From a virus, in the IMG/VR virus record IMGVR_UViG_3300044705_000115, positions 1 through 64,000 of that record: DNA of 64,000 bases. One strand, given 5' to 3'. Made by a program: the position numbers and the translations under genes. The notes beneath the pieces are model-generated. The model was not told the origin of the DNA, made no database searches, and saw only the letters and a list, made by a program, of their open reading frames with translations. This document shows positions 8,701 through 17,174 of the stretch, in pieces (position 1 is the stretch's first letter; every line of letters starts with the position of its first letter).

Positions 8701-10212
8701 CTGCCCTGGGATCGGCTGCGCCGAGTAGGACGACATCAGGACATGGCGGATCGCCAGCGGCGTAGCGAGCGTGTTGTTGCCGAACTGGAAGTTGGCCCCG
8801 AAGTTGAAGCTCTGCGAGAGGCCGGACATGATCGGCTTCTTGCCGTCGATCATGGCCTGCCAGTAGCTCGGCGCGTTCGTGTTCTTGTGGAAGACCGCGA
8901 CATCCGGCGAGCGGGTGCGGTTGTAGAGGTCCCAGGCGACGATGTCTTTGTGGCGGCCCTGCAGCGCCAGCGCCAGTTTGCGCTGCTCGTCCAGCTTGCC
9001 GAGTTCGGTTTTGCCGCCCTTGAACGCCTTGAACATCGAGGCCAGCGAGAGCGTGAAGCCGCTCGACGACCCATACTGGGCGGAATAGGCGTTCTTGACG
9101 ATTGACTGGATCGTCGCCTCGTAGTCCTTGTAGCTCTCGTCGATCAAGTCCTTCGCCTTGCCCGGCGAGTATTTGCCGAATCTCTGCATCAGCTCGGCGT
9201 AATGCTCCTGATCGACCGAGCCGAAGCGCTGCCACTCCTCCGGCTTGATCTTCGAGTGGGCGGGGATCGCGATGGAAGGGTCATGGGTCGTCGGATCGAC
9301 GTAGGGATCGACGGTCGCCACGCCGGATTCGATGCCCTTGGCCTTGTCCGATTTCAGAGCTACCGGCTTGCCCTCCTTCTTGGCGTCAGCGATGAACGCC
9401 TTGCCGCCCTCAAGGGAAGGGCTGAAGACGCCGGTTTCCGCGTCTTTGAAGCTCTTGCCGATGCGGTTGGCGATGACCTTCCCGCCCGCAAGGTGGGCGA
9501 CCTGCCACTCCTTGCCGTCTCCCGAGATGAAGGTCTCGCCGACCTTGATGAACTCGCCCGCCTTCGGCGTCCCTTTCGGCCAGCGGGGGTGCAGGGTCGG
9601 GTCCCACTTGCCCTCCATCAGCGCCTCCGCGAGGCTGGCGGCGGCGCTGCCGCCGAGGGCGAAGCTGTATCGGTCGCCCCCCCAGGCGAGCGTCACGCGC
9701 GAGAACGCGACCGGGATCGGCTTCTCGATATTCGGTCGCCGGCGGGCGTAGTCGAGCGTCATGTGCGGCGTGAAGCCGTGGTCGCGGCTCGGCGGCAGGC
9801 CCGCCTGGTCGAGCGTATCGACGAGTTCCTGCCGCAGCGGAGGGAGGTCGGGAAGATCGACCGAGAGGTAGGTGACCGGCCCAGCGATGAACTGACCGAC
9901 GCCGCTGATCTCTCCGCGCATCTCTTCCGGGCACTTCGCGGCCCAGGTCGCTACGACTCGCAGCGCGTCTTTGAGGTCGAGATCAGCGGCCTTCCCGAGG
10001 AACGCGAGCGTCACATGGAGTTCATCGGCGTCCTCGCCGTCGGCGATGGCCAGCTCGGCCGCCGTGGCGGCGTCGGGGAAGAGAGCGACCATCGCGCCTT
10101 GCTTGGTCGCCGCCGTCGCGGCCTCCATAAGGGAAGCGGCAGCGGTGTCAGCGAGCAGTTCGTCGGGGTCGCCGTCAGCCTCGACCGGCTCGAAGACAGG
10201 TTCGCGCAGCAC
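5704..10212 (-). CDS. Giant multidomain protein: 2H phosphoesterase, ART-like domain, beta repeats
   Basis: 1502 residues from a GTG at 10212, chosen because it follows the upstream stop; an in-frame start at 10308 would overlap that gene. About residues 60-190: 2H-phosphoesterase (LigT-like) with the two HxT motifs HVTLAFLG (about 66) and HMTLDY (about 150). Then the WDPTLHPRWPKGTPKAGEF linker common in actinophage head proteins. Residues about 320-520 have an ADP-ribosyltransferase-like pattern ending in an E-x-E (GELEISV, about 510). From about 640 to the end are some 10 beta-rich units of the form L.vGD.F...G..Y.V. Probably virion-associated; the enzymatic activities are inferred from motifs only. 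Confidence 0.75.
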   Translation of the reverse strand: MLREPVFEPVEADGDPDELLADTAAASLMEAATAATKQGAMVALFPDAATAAELAIADGEDADELHVTLAFLGKAADLDLKDALRVVATWAAKCPEEMRGEISGVGQFIAGPVTYLSVDLPDLPPLRQELVDTLDQAGLPPSRDHGFTPHMTLDYARRRPNIEKPIPVAFSRVTLAWGGDRYSFALGGSAAASLAEALMEGKWDPTLHPRWPKGTPKAGEFIKVGETFISGDGKEWQVAHLAGGKVIANRIGKSFKDAETGVFSPSLEGGKAFIADAKKEGKPVALKSDKAKGIESGVATVDPYVDPTTHDPSIAIPAHSKIKPEEWQRFGSVDQEHYAELMQRFGKYSPGKAKDLIDESYKDYEATIQSIVKNAYSAQYGSSSGFTLSLASMFKAFKGGKTELGKLDEQRKLALALQGRHKDIVAWDLYNRTRSPDVAVFHKNTNAPSYWQAMIDGKKPIMSGLSQSFNFGANFQFGNNTLATPLAIRHVLMSSYSAQPIPGQTHFVGELEISVAEQIKIDKRSMYFSLYDITENQKKWLMGVTKAPSGGATIERFRDAIENGEMLPTPPAPPDVQMQGQAQKLWIDPPAEAAEFSARFADKLPSQQSKPWTPAELDKSGPWAFKNADGTPKATVAKESELKPGDYMMGLKGTLYLIVEDPGDDTGFGLRYVKIENGKFTGESYNFEGGGQNQYFKLSEHYDLPDPHKLQAESELFDPNAWVNGTGEKFTGQMAEGEKFKVNGNPYEVKAQINGAKTQILDLMTGKVGTINTDYKTPTLVAKEGYVPDEEDVAAPQLTPQKGMTLPYQGKKHTITKVLKDGTIKAKPSGGKVVAISPDDEALADLYDPQAHKIGSKIKVGDLAVGDLFHGGRGQSQRPYLVTGTEGNKVLWKNLDTGEAGVSTKSKVVRRLLDAEASPAPDEPKNTPKSADAPFSADDYVPGAELQVADLEHGDKFVDWTGNVYEAVFGDPNASTEPGKKPVKNLASGDVTAYPDDAKVTELWAKNELGEKAIPHDQLKPEDSTTLSNLEVGDYFKDGGELFKVQAKGGPEDNLTVAMVQPSGHLSASETAWSYPDKPITFIGKNPAIHAESPAPSSSGMPSHVEEGGFEAYISKHGSGGKYTHDKIGDMPVGTIFRGKEGKLWKVKANDGDVIVTDGQLLYSADPKLRGRAVTADFNDATGPLPGPGTDPGQADAAKGLLPNSDETPIGKLPVGTKVTIAGYAYTVGASKGKHPEDAVVEMTDPDGAKFSVKAELIPDKVKLTAKGDDELKKALASENIESIHEGETFFGNDLKDYTVIAKSLDGVVLQDAQGNFHKAPPGATTSDWPLAPAKPAAGVKPMPGEFVVSDLKPGEKYTTTNGANEVVAHTVDGNTIIKDEGGSLNQLPSTLVLKDTQKLDPTAALQSQWSPDVEKVLAEAGQAMDDVPTSELNGYTSKWGSKGKYMHYRLEELEPGAVITDKDGTIASVVGPGPEGKTLVGFKSGSLGLIDAKTRVKRIDG

Positions 10213-10228
10213 GCGAGGAAGGGTAGGG

Positions 10229-10411
10229 CTAGAGGCGGCTGATCTGAATCGACTCGCCGCACTTGATGCACGTAACGGCCCCAGCGCCGCGAGATTTGGC
10301 TGTCGCAAGCACCGCCTCTGAGACTGCGTGACGACCTCCCTCCGCGCACTCCAGGCTGTCCGCCTTCATGCCCTGCTGCTTCAGCGAGACTCCCGGTCCT
10401 TCGGCTTTCAT
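10229..10411 (-). CDS. Small protein with CxxC near C-terminus (60 aa)
   Basis: 60 residues ending TCIKCGESIQISRL, a half zinc ribbon. No family recognised. It lies 10 bases after the Lys/Arg-rich gene and ends just before the giant gene. Confidence 0.5.
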   Translation of the reverse strand: MKAEGPGVSLKQQGMKADSLECAEGGRHAVSEAVLATAKSRGAGAVTCIKCGESIQISRL

Positions 10412-10420
10412 GGCGCTCTC

Positions 10421-10582
10421 CTAGTAGCTGATCTCGGGCGGCGCTTCCTCGCCGATCCCTGGATTGGCCCGCTTGCGGCGGGGTCGTCGACGGCGGGCGG
10501 CCTTCGCCCTCGTCCGCGCGGCCGCTTCGGCGGCCGAAGCCTTCGGTTTGCGCTTCGAGGGCTTGGACTTCGGTCGCTTCAT
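10421..10582 (-). CDS. Very basic histone-like small protein (53 aa)
   Basis: Lys/Arg/Ala-rich (KRPKSKPSKRKPKASAAEAA, then a run of arginines), probably nucleic-acid binding by charge. ATGA overlap with the upstream gene fixes the start. Confidence 0.6.
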   Translation of the reverse strand: MKRPKSKPSKRKPKASAAEAAARTRAKAARRRRPRRKRANPGIGEEAPPEISY

Positions 10583-10881
10583 CGCGGCACGTTCTGGGAG
10601 CGAACGGTGAAGGAGCGCTCCTCCGCGCCCTGGTGATTCCCAGCCCCATCGAAGGCGTACCACCACCGGCCCGACCGATCAACGATGATCGTCGCCCTGT
10701 AGACCCCCGTTTCCACTTTGGAAACAGTTGGCGTCAGGTAGTCAGAGGCGGGTGCTTTCGGTGGTCGCACCGTGCAGACGACCACTTCGGGATCAACCCG
10801 TTCCTTGGTGGTCGCGTCGGTGAAGACGACGGTCAGAATCGGCTGGTCGCCGATGTCGTAGATGTTCTCCTGGTCGCTCAC
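10579..10881 (-). CDS. Ig-like phage structural protein (100 aa)
   Basis: Beta-sandwich pattern: N-terminal YDIGDQPILTVVFTDA, middle VSKVETGVYRATIIVDRSG, then RWWYAFDGAG. Similar small proteins accompany tail or head genes in actinophages. GTG start overlaps the stop of the long tail protein (GTGA). Confidence 0.6.
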   Translation of the reverse strand: MSDQENIYDIGDQPILTVVFTDATTKERVDPEVVVCTVRPPKAPASDYLTPTVSKVETGVYRATIIVDRSGRWWYAFDGAGNHQGAEERSFTVRSQNVPR

Positions 10882-13800
10882 GAGAAGCCGTCCGTCATCG
10901 ACAGGTTAGTCGCGGCGCGGTCGTCCGTGTCGCTGCTGAGCGCCGCGATGTCCTCGAGGGAGGTCTTGGTCGAGAGCAGGTCTGCCAGCGCCAGGATCGC
11001 TTTGTGGGCCGCCATGCCTTCCGGCCTGACCCGCTCTTCAAGGTCGGTGAGCTCGTGGAGCGCCTTGACCTGATCCCGTCGCAGGCCCTCTGCGATCGAC
11101 AGCGCCTCGTGGATGTTGACGCCGAGGTTGTGGAGGGTGGTGACCGCATCGTCGAAGGCTGCGGCGTCCTTCGGCGTCAGGCCCAGGCCGCGGCTGCGGA
11201 AGTCGAACGGCAGGATGTGGTCGCGCAGAGACAGGGCGTAGCTGCGGCGCATCTGGTCGGTGAAGGAAGCCGTGTCGCGGCGCCGGGCGGCGGCGCTGGC
11301 ATTCCGCCCGTCAGCAGCGGTCGCCGCGTCGCGGATGCCCTTGCCGGGGCCGCTCCGCCGGCCATCGACCAGAGCGAAGGCGGCTTTCAGTACTTCGGCC
11401 ACATGGTTGCTCCGGGCGTCCTGGGGGATGACCATCTCGTGCAGCGACTTTGAGATCGAGCGCCGCGCCAGCTCGCTCGCCGCGATGCTCTCCGGCCGTC
11501 GCAAGCCGATGCCGCGCCGTACGTGTTCGCCGAGAGCGAGCAGATCGCCGAGGTGCTTGGCGATGGCGCTCGCGTGGCTGTCGGGGACGAAGATGCCCTC
11601 TCGCATGAGGCGCCGGAAGCCGAGCGAGCGGTGATCAGAGACCGTCGCTGCATCTGCCCGTTTGAAGACCGCCGCCCACATCCGCTCGAGCGCGTCTTTG
11701 ACGACTGCGTGCTCGTGGGGGTTGGTGCCTTTGGCGGCCAGGGCTTCGATGGCGTCTTCGAGGGAGAAGAGGTCGGCCACGTTGACGACAGCACCCCAGG
11801 CCCGCTCGCTTTCGTCGGTCAGCACTAGCGCCTCCGCCAGGTGCTTGCCAGCGGCGACCCGGGCGGCATCCAGCAGGCCCAGGGAGTCCGCTGCACGAAG
11901 CTTCGCCGCCCAGGCCCTCGCCACCGCATCGGCGACCTCGACCATGTTGCCGATGCCGATCCCCTCGATCGGGTGGATGGCGTCGGAGACACCGACCATC
12001 TCGGAGAGGCCTTTGCCAACGGCGAGGCGCCGGGCGGCGCTGACGCTGAGCGAGTCGCTGGTGTGAATTCCCGCTGCGCGGCGCACGACTGCGGCCACGG
12101 CTGCCGCGTCAGCCCTCCTCAGCGCCGTAGAGAGCCTGCGCGAGTCCACGGGGGAGAGATGTTCGTCGAGGGCGACATGGGCCGCCCAGACGCTCACAAG
12201 CGCGTCGGAGAGATCGGCGATCTCGTCGATTTCGAGTTCCTGGCCCAGCTTGACGATGAAGTCGTCGCTGAGGGGAATCGAGTCCGCGAGCGAGCGCCGC
12301 GCGATCCAGGCATGGATCAGCAGCTCTTCCAGCAGCGCCGCGTCGGCGATCCGCTTGGATCCGCTCCGCCTCAGCGAGTCGGTCGGGCTGGCAGCGTCTT
12401 TCCGTCGGACGCCGGGGCGCAGGTTGTCAGCATCGGCGGTGGCGAAGGCGTCTTTGCGGGCCACGCCGGCGCGGCGATGCATCACATCGACGATGGTCGC
12501 CGCCTCCGACTTCCGCAGGCCCAGCGTCCGCGCCAGTTTGTCGGTCAGGGCCACCGAGTCCGCCCGCTTCCCGCCCGCCGTGCGTTTGATCGCGTCGGCG
12601 AGGGCGATGATGTCTTTGCGCTGCGGGCCTGCCGCGCGTTTCAGCAGGTCGCTGAGCGCCTGGGTATCGCTGCGCTTCATGCCAGGCCGCTTGCTCCGCG
12701 ACTCCGAGACCGAGAGCAGCGCATCGGTGCGTTTCATCTGGTCGGCGCCTTTGCGCGACTCCGAGGGCGCCACGCTGTCTTCGAGTTTCAGCGTTTTCGC
12801 TTCGCCAGCAGCAGCCTTGAAGCCGATCTGGATGCCGATCGTCGCTTCCGCTTCGCTGACCGTGAAGTTCAGTTCGCCAGTCGCCGTTTCTTTCGTCGGC
12901 ACGACCTTGCGGGCGACGTACTGGGCGTGGGTGCTTTCCACGGCATCGTCGTGGGTCAGGATCGACGCTGCAGGGTAGGCGGTCACTGGGTGCCCGACGG
13001 TGCCACCCACCCAGGCCAGAAGCAGCTCGTCGGCGAATCCGGTGGTCAGCCCTTTCGTTTTCAGCGTGGTCGATGAGGCATTGGTCTGGTTGGTCGAGGT
13101 GTCCAGTCCGACTTTGCCGCCCGAGCGCGGGCGGAAGGACATCACGACAGCCTGGATGCTTGCCGATCCAGACCATTCGATTTTGAGGCTCTGAGAGCCG
13201 TCGTCTTCCTTCCAGAAGACCGCCTGGCGGTCGGTCGAACTCGCTACATCGACCGCCTTTTCCCAGCCAGCAGTGAAGCCGGTGATCGCTGGCGGCGGCG
13301 TCGTGTGGAAGTTGACGAGGACGACGAGCAGATCGCCTTTTTCGGCCCCAGTTGGCCGCGTATAGGTTTTCGAGCTGGAGACGCCTTCGTTGAATTCCGC
13401 CTTCTTGCCCGTCATGAACCAGCGGGCCGGGCGGACGCTGAAGGAGACGTTGGCACGTTCGGCCGAGGTCGCTGCGGTGGCGATCATGGTGCCGGTCGCG
13501 CCAGCCTTCGGCAGGATCGCCGAGGCAACCATGAGCGAGCCGCCGTCGCCTTCCGCCGTCGTGTTGTCGATGCGCTCGTTGATCGACGTGACGGAAGCGT
13601 TGGTCTGAGCGGAGAACTCGGCCGTGCCGGTCGCATCGGGCAGCGAGCCAGCCGAGGCGAAGAAGATGAGGTCGTTATCGACTTTCGTCGTGTGGCCGAA
13701 GACCTGCACTTCTTTGCTCGCGGCCTGCGTGTTGAATTCGCCTTCGTCGAAGGGGTTGTCGCGATCGAAGGTGCCAGCCTTGACGGCGATGATCCGTGCC

Positions 13801-14663
13801 ATCTGGTGATCGCCCGTGTCGGGGACGGTGCGCCCAGGCGCCGTCGACGTGGCGACCTGCCAGAGCACAGTCAGCCGCGTGTTCCCTTTCAGGTTCGATT
13901 CGCCGAAGACATTGCTCCAGCCCGAGATCGTCGGCACCGTTCCCGACCCCTGCGATTCGATGAACATCAGCAGCAGGTCGTCCAGCACGACCCCAGCGGG
14001 CATCCCCGGCGTGATCGTGCCGGTGCCAGCGGCGATGGCACCGACAGCGCGGACTTCCGGCGCCGTGGTCGTGAGCTGGAAGGCGCCTACGTTGGCGACG
14101 CGGCCAGCGGTGCCAGCGATGCCTTCTGACCAGAAGAAGATCGCAGCCCTGAGGGCTACCGATTCCGGCACAGCCCCCGTCGTGCTGAAGGCTTCCGACC
14201 AGGCACCGCCCGTTTTCCGCCAAGCCGTGAGTTTGCCGCTCGGCTCCCAGCTCAGAGCAAAGGAGTCGCCCGCAGCGAGGCCGACTCCGGTTTTTTCCGT
14301 GCCTGCCGGGATGCTGGTGCCGAACAGCGAGAGGGTGCAGGTCGAGGTGCCGGTGCGGATGATCGCCAGCCCTGCTTTCTGGTTTTCCCCAGCGACGCCG
14401 AACTGCATTTCGACCGCTTGGCTGGTGGCTGGCAGAACCGGGATTTCAAAGCCGATTAGGCCTCCGACAGTCCAGACCTGAGCGGTTTTGCGCCGTGCGC
14501 CAGCCGAGCCTTTTTCAGCAGTGATCGTCCATCCGGTAGAAGTCGCCTGGCCGCTGTTGGCTACAGCTTCGGAGGCTTTTTCCCATTCACCAGCGAGCGG
14601 GTTTTCGGTGCGCTTCAGCGTGTCGATGACCCCGAGGCCTTCGACCTGTTCTTTGACCGTCAT
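10878..14663 (-). CDS. Large tail protein with beta N-half and helical repeat C-half
   Basis: 1261 residues. The first 620 or so are Ser/Thr/Gly-rich beta structure typical of tail fibre or minor tail proteins, with recurring units around VGAIAAGTGT and FSVRPARW. From about 630 to 1240 there are roughly 28 short repeats of 18-22 residues built on hRRxDxhxhxDxhxRxxG, which look like a helical rod. No catalytic motif seen. It follows the 149-aa tail protein gene. Assignment as tail fibre is inference from composition and context. Confidence 0.65.
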   Translation of the reverse strand: MTVKEQVEGLGVIDTLKRTENPLAGEWEKASEAVANSGQATSTGWTITAEKGSAGARRKTAQVWTVGGLIGFEIPVLPATSQAVEMQFGVAGENQKAGLAIIRTGTSTCTLSLFGTSIPAGTEKTGVGLAAGDSFALSWEPSGKLTAWRKTGGAWSEAFSTTGAVPESVALRAAIFFWSEGIAGTAGRVANVGAFQLTTTAPEVRAVGAIAAGTGTITPGMPAGVVLDDLLLMFIESQGSGTVPTISGWSNVFGESNLKGNTRLTVLWQVATSTAPGRTVPDTGDHQMARIIAVKAGTFDRDNPFDEGEFNTQAASKEVQVFGHTTKVDNDLIFFASAGSLPDATGTAEFSAQTNASVTSINERIDNTTAEGDGGSLMVASAILPKAGATGTMIATAATSAERANVSFSVRPARWFMTGKKAEFNEGVSSSKTYTRPTGAEKGDLLVVLVNFHTTPPPAITGFTAGWEKAVDVASSTDRQAVFWKEDDGSQSLKIEWSGSASIQAVVMSFRPRSGGKVGLDTSTNQTNASSTTLKTKGLTTGFADELLLAWVGGTVGHPVTAYPAASILTHDDAVESTHAQYVARKVVPTKETATGELNFTVSEAEATIGIQIGFKAAAGEAKTLKLEDSVAPSESRKGADQMKRTDALLSVSESRSKRPGMKRSDTQALSDLLKRAAGPQRKDIIALADAIKRTAGGKRADSVALTDKLARTLGLRKSEAATIVDVMHRRAGVARKDAFATADADNLRPGVRRKDAASPTDSLRRSGSKRIADAALLEELLIHAWIARRSLADSIPLSDDFIVKLGQELEIDEIADLSDALVSVWAAHVALDEHLSPVDSRRLSTALRRADAAAVAAVVRRAAGIHTSDSLSVSAARRLAVGKGLSEMVGVSDAIHPIEGIGIGNMVEVADAVARAWAAKLRAADSLGLLDAARVAAGKHLAEALVLTDESERAWGAVVNVADLFSLEDAIEALAAKGTNPHEHAVVKDALERMWAAVFKRADAATVSDHRSLGFRRLMREGIFVPDSHASAIAKHLGDLLALGEHVRRGIGLRRPESIAASELARRSISKSLHEMVIPQDARSNHVAEVLKAAFALVDGRRSGPGKGIRDAATAADGRNASAAARRRDTASFTDQMRRSYALSLRDHILPFDFRSRGLGLTPKDAAAFDDAVTTLHNLGVNIHEALSIAEGLRRDQVKALHELTDLEERVRPEGMAAHKAILALADLLSTKTSLEDIAALSSDTDDRAATNLSMTDGFS

Positions 14664-14684
14664 CGGGGTTCTCCCCCGGCGGCC

Positions 14685-15134
14685 TTATTCGACCGTGATC
14701 GTCCAGGTGATCGTGAGGGTGTCTTCCGACCCCTTGTTCACGACCGAGAAGACCGCGCGAGCGAACAGCGTGCCTTCCGAGGACGCCGAGAAGATGCCCG
14801 CCTCAGTGATGGCCCCCGTGCCGTCGCCAGCGAGCCATTCGGCTTTGATCGTGACGACTTTGCCCGAGCGCGTCTTTTCCGCGATGGCGTTGCGGTCGAG
14901 CTCGGTTTTGAGTTTGGTGTCGCCGGCGGCGGCGGCTTCGGTGCCGGTTCCGATCGCCATGTGCGTCGGCTTGCCGAGCGTGGGAGCCGCAAGCAGGTTG
15001 TCGGCGATGCCTTCTTTGCCGACCGTCGGGATGAGGTTGTGGATCTCCTCGCGCTGCTTCAGCTCGCCGTCAGGCCCGATCAGATCGACCTGGACGTTGA
15101 TGCTGAAATCGGGCTTCTCGATGACGGCGGGCAT
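14685..15134 (-). CDS. Phage tail-associated protein (149 aa)
   Basis: Pattern known from many actinophage tail regions: N-terminal strands, NLIPTVGKEGIADNLL, MAIGTGTEAA, TKLKTELDRN, then ITEAGIFSA and GTLFARAVFS. Probably a minor tail or fibre-tip component. Upstream sequence CCGCCAAGGAG is a variant of the recurrent leader. Confidence 0.7.
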   Translation of the reverse strand: MPAVIEKPDFSINVQVDLIGPDGELKQREEIHNLIPTVGKEGIADNLLAAPTLGKPTHMAIGTGTEAAAAGDTKLKTELDRNAIAEKTRSGKVVTIKAEWLAGDGTGAITEAGIFSASSEGTLFARAVFSVVNKGSEDTLTITWTITVE

Positions 15135-15252
15135 GTCGCTCCTTGGCGGGAGGATTGGCGGCTGCTGCGGGTGAAGGTAGCAGCGGCAGCAGCCAGTACC
15201 CGGAGAAAAACTTCTGGGAGGAGATGGCGCCGTGGCGGCGAAGGAAGCTGGT

Positions 15253-15298
15253 GCGGGGCCGGTCGGCTGGGAGGCCGCCTTAGGTCCGCCGGCCCCGC
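15253..15298. terminator. 10-bp hairpin between tRNA-Trp and tail genes
   Basis: GCGGGGCCGG and CCGGCCCCGC form a perfect 10-bp stem with a 26-base loop. No U-run follows. Could separate tRNA transcripts from the tail operon. Confidence 0.45.
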
Positions 15299-15312
15299 GT
15301 CGAGTGGATCAG

Positions 15313-15383
15313 CGAGGGACCAGGGAATCGAACCCCGACAGTGCGGCTTTGGAGACCGACCGGCACAACCTACGCTGTCCCCC
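15313..15383 (-). tRNA. tRNA-Trp (CCA), atypical D-arm
   Basis: Acceptor GGGGGAC/GTCCCTC pairs with one G-U; anticodon loop CTCCAAA; T-arm loop TTCGATT. The D-arm is short and lacks the usual GG-containing loop geometry. No encoded CCA. Confidence 0.65.
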
Positions 15384-15477
15384 AAGCTTGGCCCGATTCC
15401 CTCGTCACTCAGTTGGGTTGATCATCCGCATCGCCGAGGCGAGAGGCGTACATAGAGGCGGAGGGGCCAGAACCGGA

Positions 15478-15549
15478 TAGCGAGGGCGGGGATCGAACCC
15501 GCGACTTCCGGGTTATGAGCCCGGCGTTCTGCCACTGAACTACCTCGCA
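15478..15549 (-). tRNA. tRNA-Met (CAT), initiator-like
   Basis: Anticodon stem-loop CCGGG-CTCATAA-CCCGG contains the three G-C pairs of initiator tRNAs, and position 1:72 is a T-T mismatch. The D stem is elongator-like. Confidence 0.85.
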
Positions 15550-15585
15550 GCGTTGGCGCCAGTGTAGCGATCCTGCTGCTGAAAG

Positions 15586-15659
15586 TCGGGACGCCGAGAC
15601 TCGAACTCGGAACCTTGCGGACCCAAACCGCACGCGCTGCCAGATTGCGCCACGCCCCG
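15586..15659 (-). tRNA. tRNA-Pro (TGG)
   Basis: Acceptor CGGGGCG/CGTCCCG, anticodon loop TTTGGGT, T-loop TTCGAGT. Confidence 0.9.
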
Positions 15660-15674
15660 TAGGTGTTCTGCGGA

Positions 15675-15747
15675 TGGGACGGGCTGGAATCGAACCAGCG
15701 GCCTTGGGTGTTTCAAGCCCACGCTCTTCCTACTGAGCTACCGCCCC
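15675..15747 (-). tRNA. tRNA-Phe (GAA)
   Basis: Acceptor GGGGCGG/CCGTCCC, D-arm GCTC..GAGC, anticodon loop TTGAAAC with a C-A closing mismatch, T-loop TTCGATT. Confidence 0.85.
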
Positions 15748-15845
15748 GAGGAGATTCAGGCGGCAGGGACGCGCAGAACCGGCCCTGCCGCTAGGCGGGC
15801 GGTCGAAATCGGAGCGCGTCGGCCAGAAGAGCCATGCGAGGCAGT

Positions 15846-16766
15846 CTAACAGCGGGACATTTCCCGAGAGAAGACGCGACCCAGCTTGGTCAGCTCGATC
15901 ATTTCGCGGTCGAGTTCGGCTTCGCCGAGAACCGCTTCGATCTGAACCTCAACCTGTCTCGCGCCCGGCTTGTAGGCCACGCTTTTTTCGCGGCCCACCA
16001 GCGGTACTTCGTTCCGATCCATCCGTTCGGTGACCGTCTTCACCACCCAGGCTTCTGAGAGTCCGACGATCTTGAACCTGACCTGCAGCGGTTCAACGCC
16101 TTCTTCCTTTGCGATGCGGGTCGTGTCGAAGAGGAGCAGCGTGCAGATGACGCGAACCTTCGGGGACGGGCGGCTCTGCCCATGCCATAGGTAGTGCTGC
16201 GGGTTGCGATAGCTGGCAGAGGGGAAGTCATCGACGATGACGGGGCGGGGCGGGGGCAGCGTCGCGGGGTCGAACAGCTCGCCCATCTGCAAGCCAGCAG
16301 CTCGCAGTTCGCCCGGCGTGTCGCAGAGCGGCAGGTCGTAGCGCTCCGCGACCTTCTCCGCCAGCGGTGACCAGCGCAGCGCAACTGGGAGCCCCTTCTC
16401 CGACCGCAGGCCGCGGCGGTGCTTGGTGGTCTCGCCGAAAGCGAGGAAGGCGCCGAAGACGAAGTTTTCTTCGGCAGTCAGCTTGAAGATGGAGGTATCG
16501 GCCGGACGCACATGCTCCAAGATCGGCGTCTCGTAGGTACGGGGGATCTCGTAGTAGCCGTAGAGTCCGCAGGTGCATCCACTCTGGCCGGGCGTATGGT
16601 CCCGTGGCTTCTTCGGGCAAACGGCGGAGACAGTCTTCCCCGGAACTCCCCACGGGTTCTTGCCACCCCGCAGGTAGTTCCGGTAGCGAGCGGTGAGGAG
16701 GTCTTCTTCGACCCCCCACTCGCGGAAGACGATGATCGGCTTCGCCGAGTTCTCCGGCTCGGACAT
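15846..16766 (-). CDS. Hypothetical protein with CxC-rich motif (306 aa)
   Basis: Around residues 45-65 it has VCPKKPRDHTPGQSGCTCGLYG, resembling the HxxP..GCxCGIYA motif of actinobacterial proteins of unknown function; the remainder is unassigned. The ATG has upstream coupling to a Pro/Glu-rich gene. First protein gene downstream of the small-gene operon 19223-15846. Confidence 0.65.
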   Translation of the reverse strand: MSEPENSAKPIIVFREWGVEEDLLTARYRNYLRGGKNPWGVPGKTVSAVCPKKPRDHTPGQSGCTCGLYGYYEIPRTYETPILEHVRPADTSIFKLTAEENFVFGAFLAFGETTKHRRGLRSEKGLPVALRWSPLAEKVAERYDLPLCDTPGELRAAGLQMGELFDPATLPPPRPVIVDDFPSASYRNPQHYLWHGQSRPSPKVRVICTLLLFDTTRIAKEEGVEPLQVRFKIVGLSEAWVVKTVTERMDRNEVPLVGREKSVAYKPGARQVEVQIEAVLGEAELDREMIELTKLGRVFSREMSRC

Positions 16767-16773
16767 CGCGCCT

Positions 16774-16929
16774 CTAGGCCGGAACCTTCTCCGGCTCCTT
16801 CTCGGGTGCGGGCGCGGCGGGAACCGGCTCAGGCTCCCGCTCCGGCGCACGCTCGGGCTCGCGCGGCGTCTTGACGGGGACGGGATCGGGGATCCGCGTC
16901 GTCTCGATCTCTTCTCCGAGTTCTCCCAT
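16774..16929 (-). CDS. Pro/Glu-rich small protein (51 aa)
   Basis: Disordered-looking, with repeats of PEREPEPVP and APEKEPEKVP. Reading-frame position between two coupled genes supports reality; function unknown. Confidence 0.5.
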   Translation of the reverse strand: MGELGEEIETTRIPDPVPVKTPREPERAPEREPEPVPAAPAPEKEPEKVPA

Positions 16930-16940
16930 GATCTCCTCTC

Positions 16941-17174
16941 CTAGTTGGGGAATGTCCAGGCCGTGAAGGGGACGTAGTCGTATCCGGGCGGCGGCGCTGG
17001 TGCCCCGCCGCGCAGTTCGAGGAAGGCGCCGAGAACGTAGGGTAGCCAGCCCGGAAACGCCCACACGGAGCGCTCCCCTGGCTTCCCTGCAACGCGCAGG
17101 AAGCGCTGGAAATTCTCGACCTCGCGCCGGTCGTGCGGGGTCAGTGAGATCAGGGTCTCGGCGAAGCTAGGCAT
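16941..17174 (-). CDS. Hypothetical protein (77 aa)
   Basis: Contains SLTPHDRREVENFQRFLRVA then a Pro/Gly-rich C-terminus. The ATG overlaps the upstream TAG. No family recognised. Confidence 0.55.
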   Translation of the reverse strand: MPSFAETLISLTPHDRREVENFQRFLRVAGKPGERSVWAFPGWLPYVLGAFLELRGGAPAPPPGYDYVPFTAWTFPN

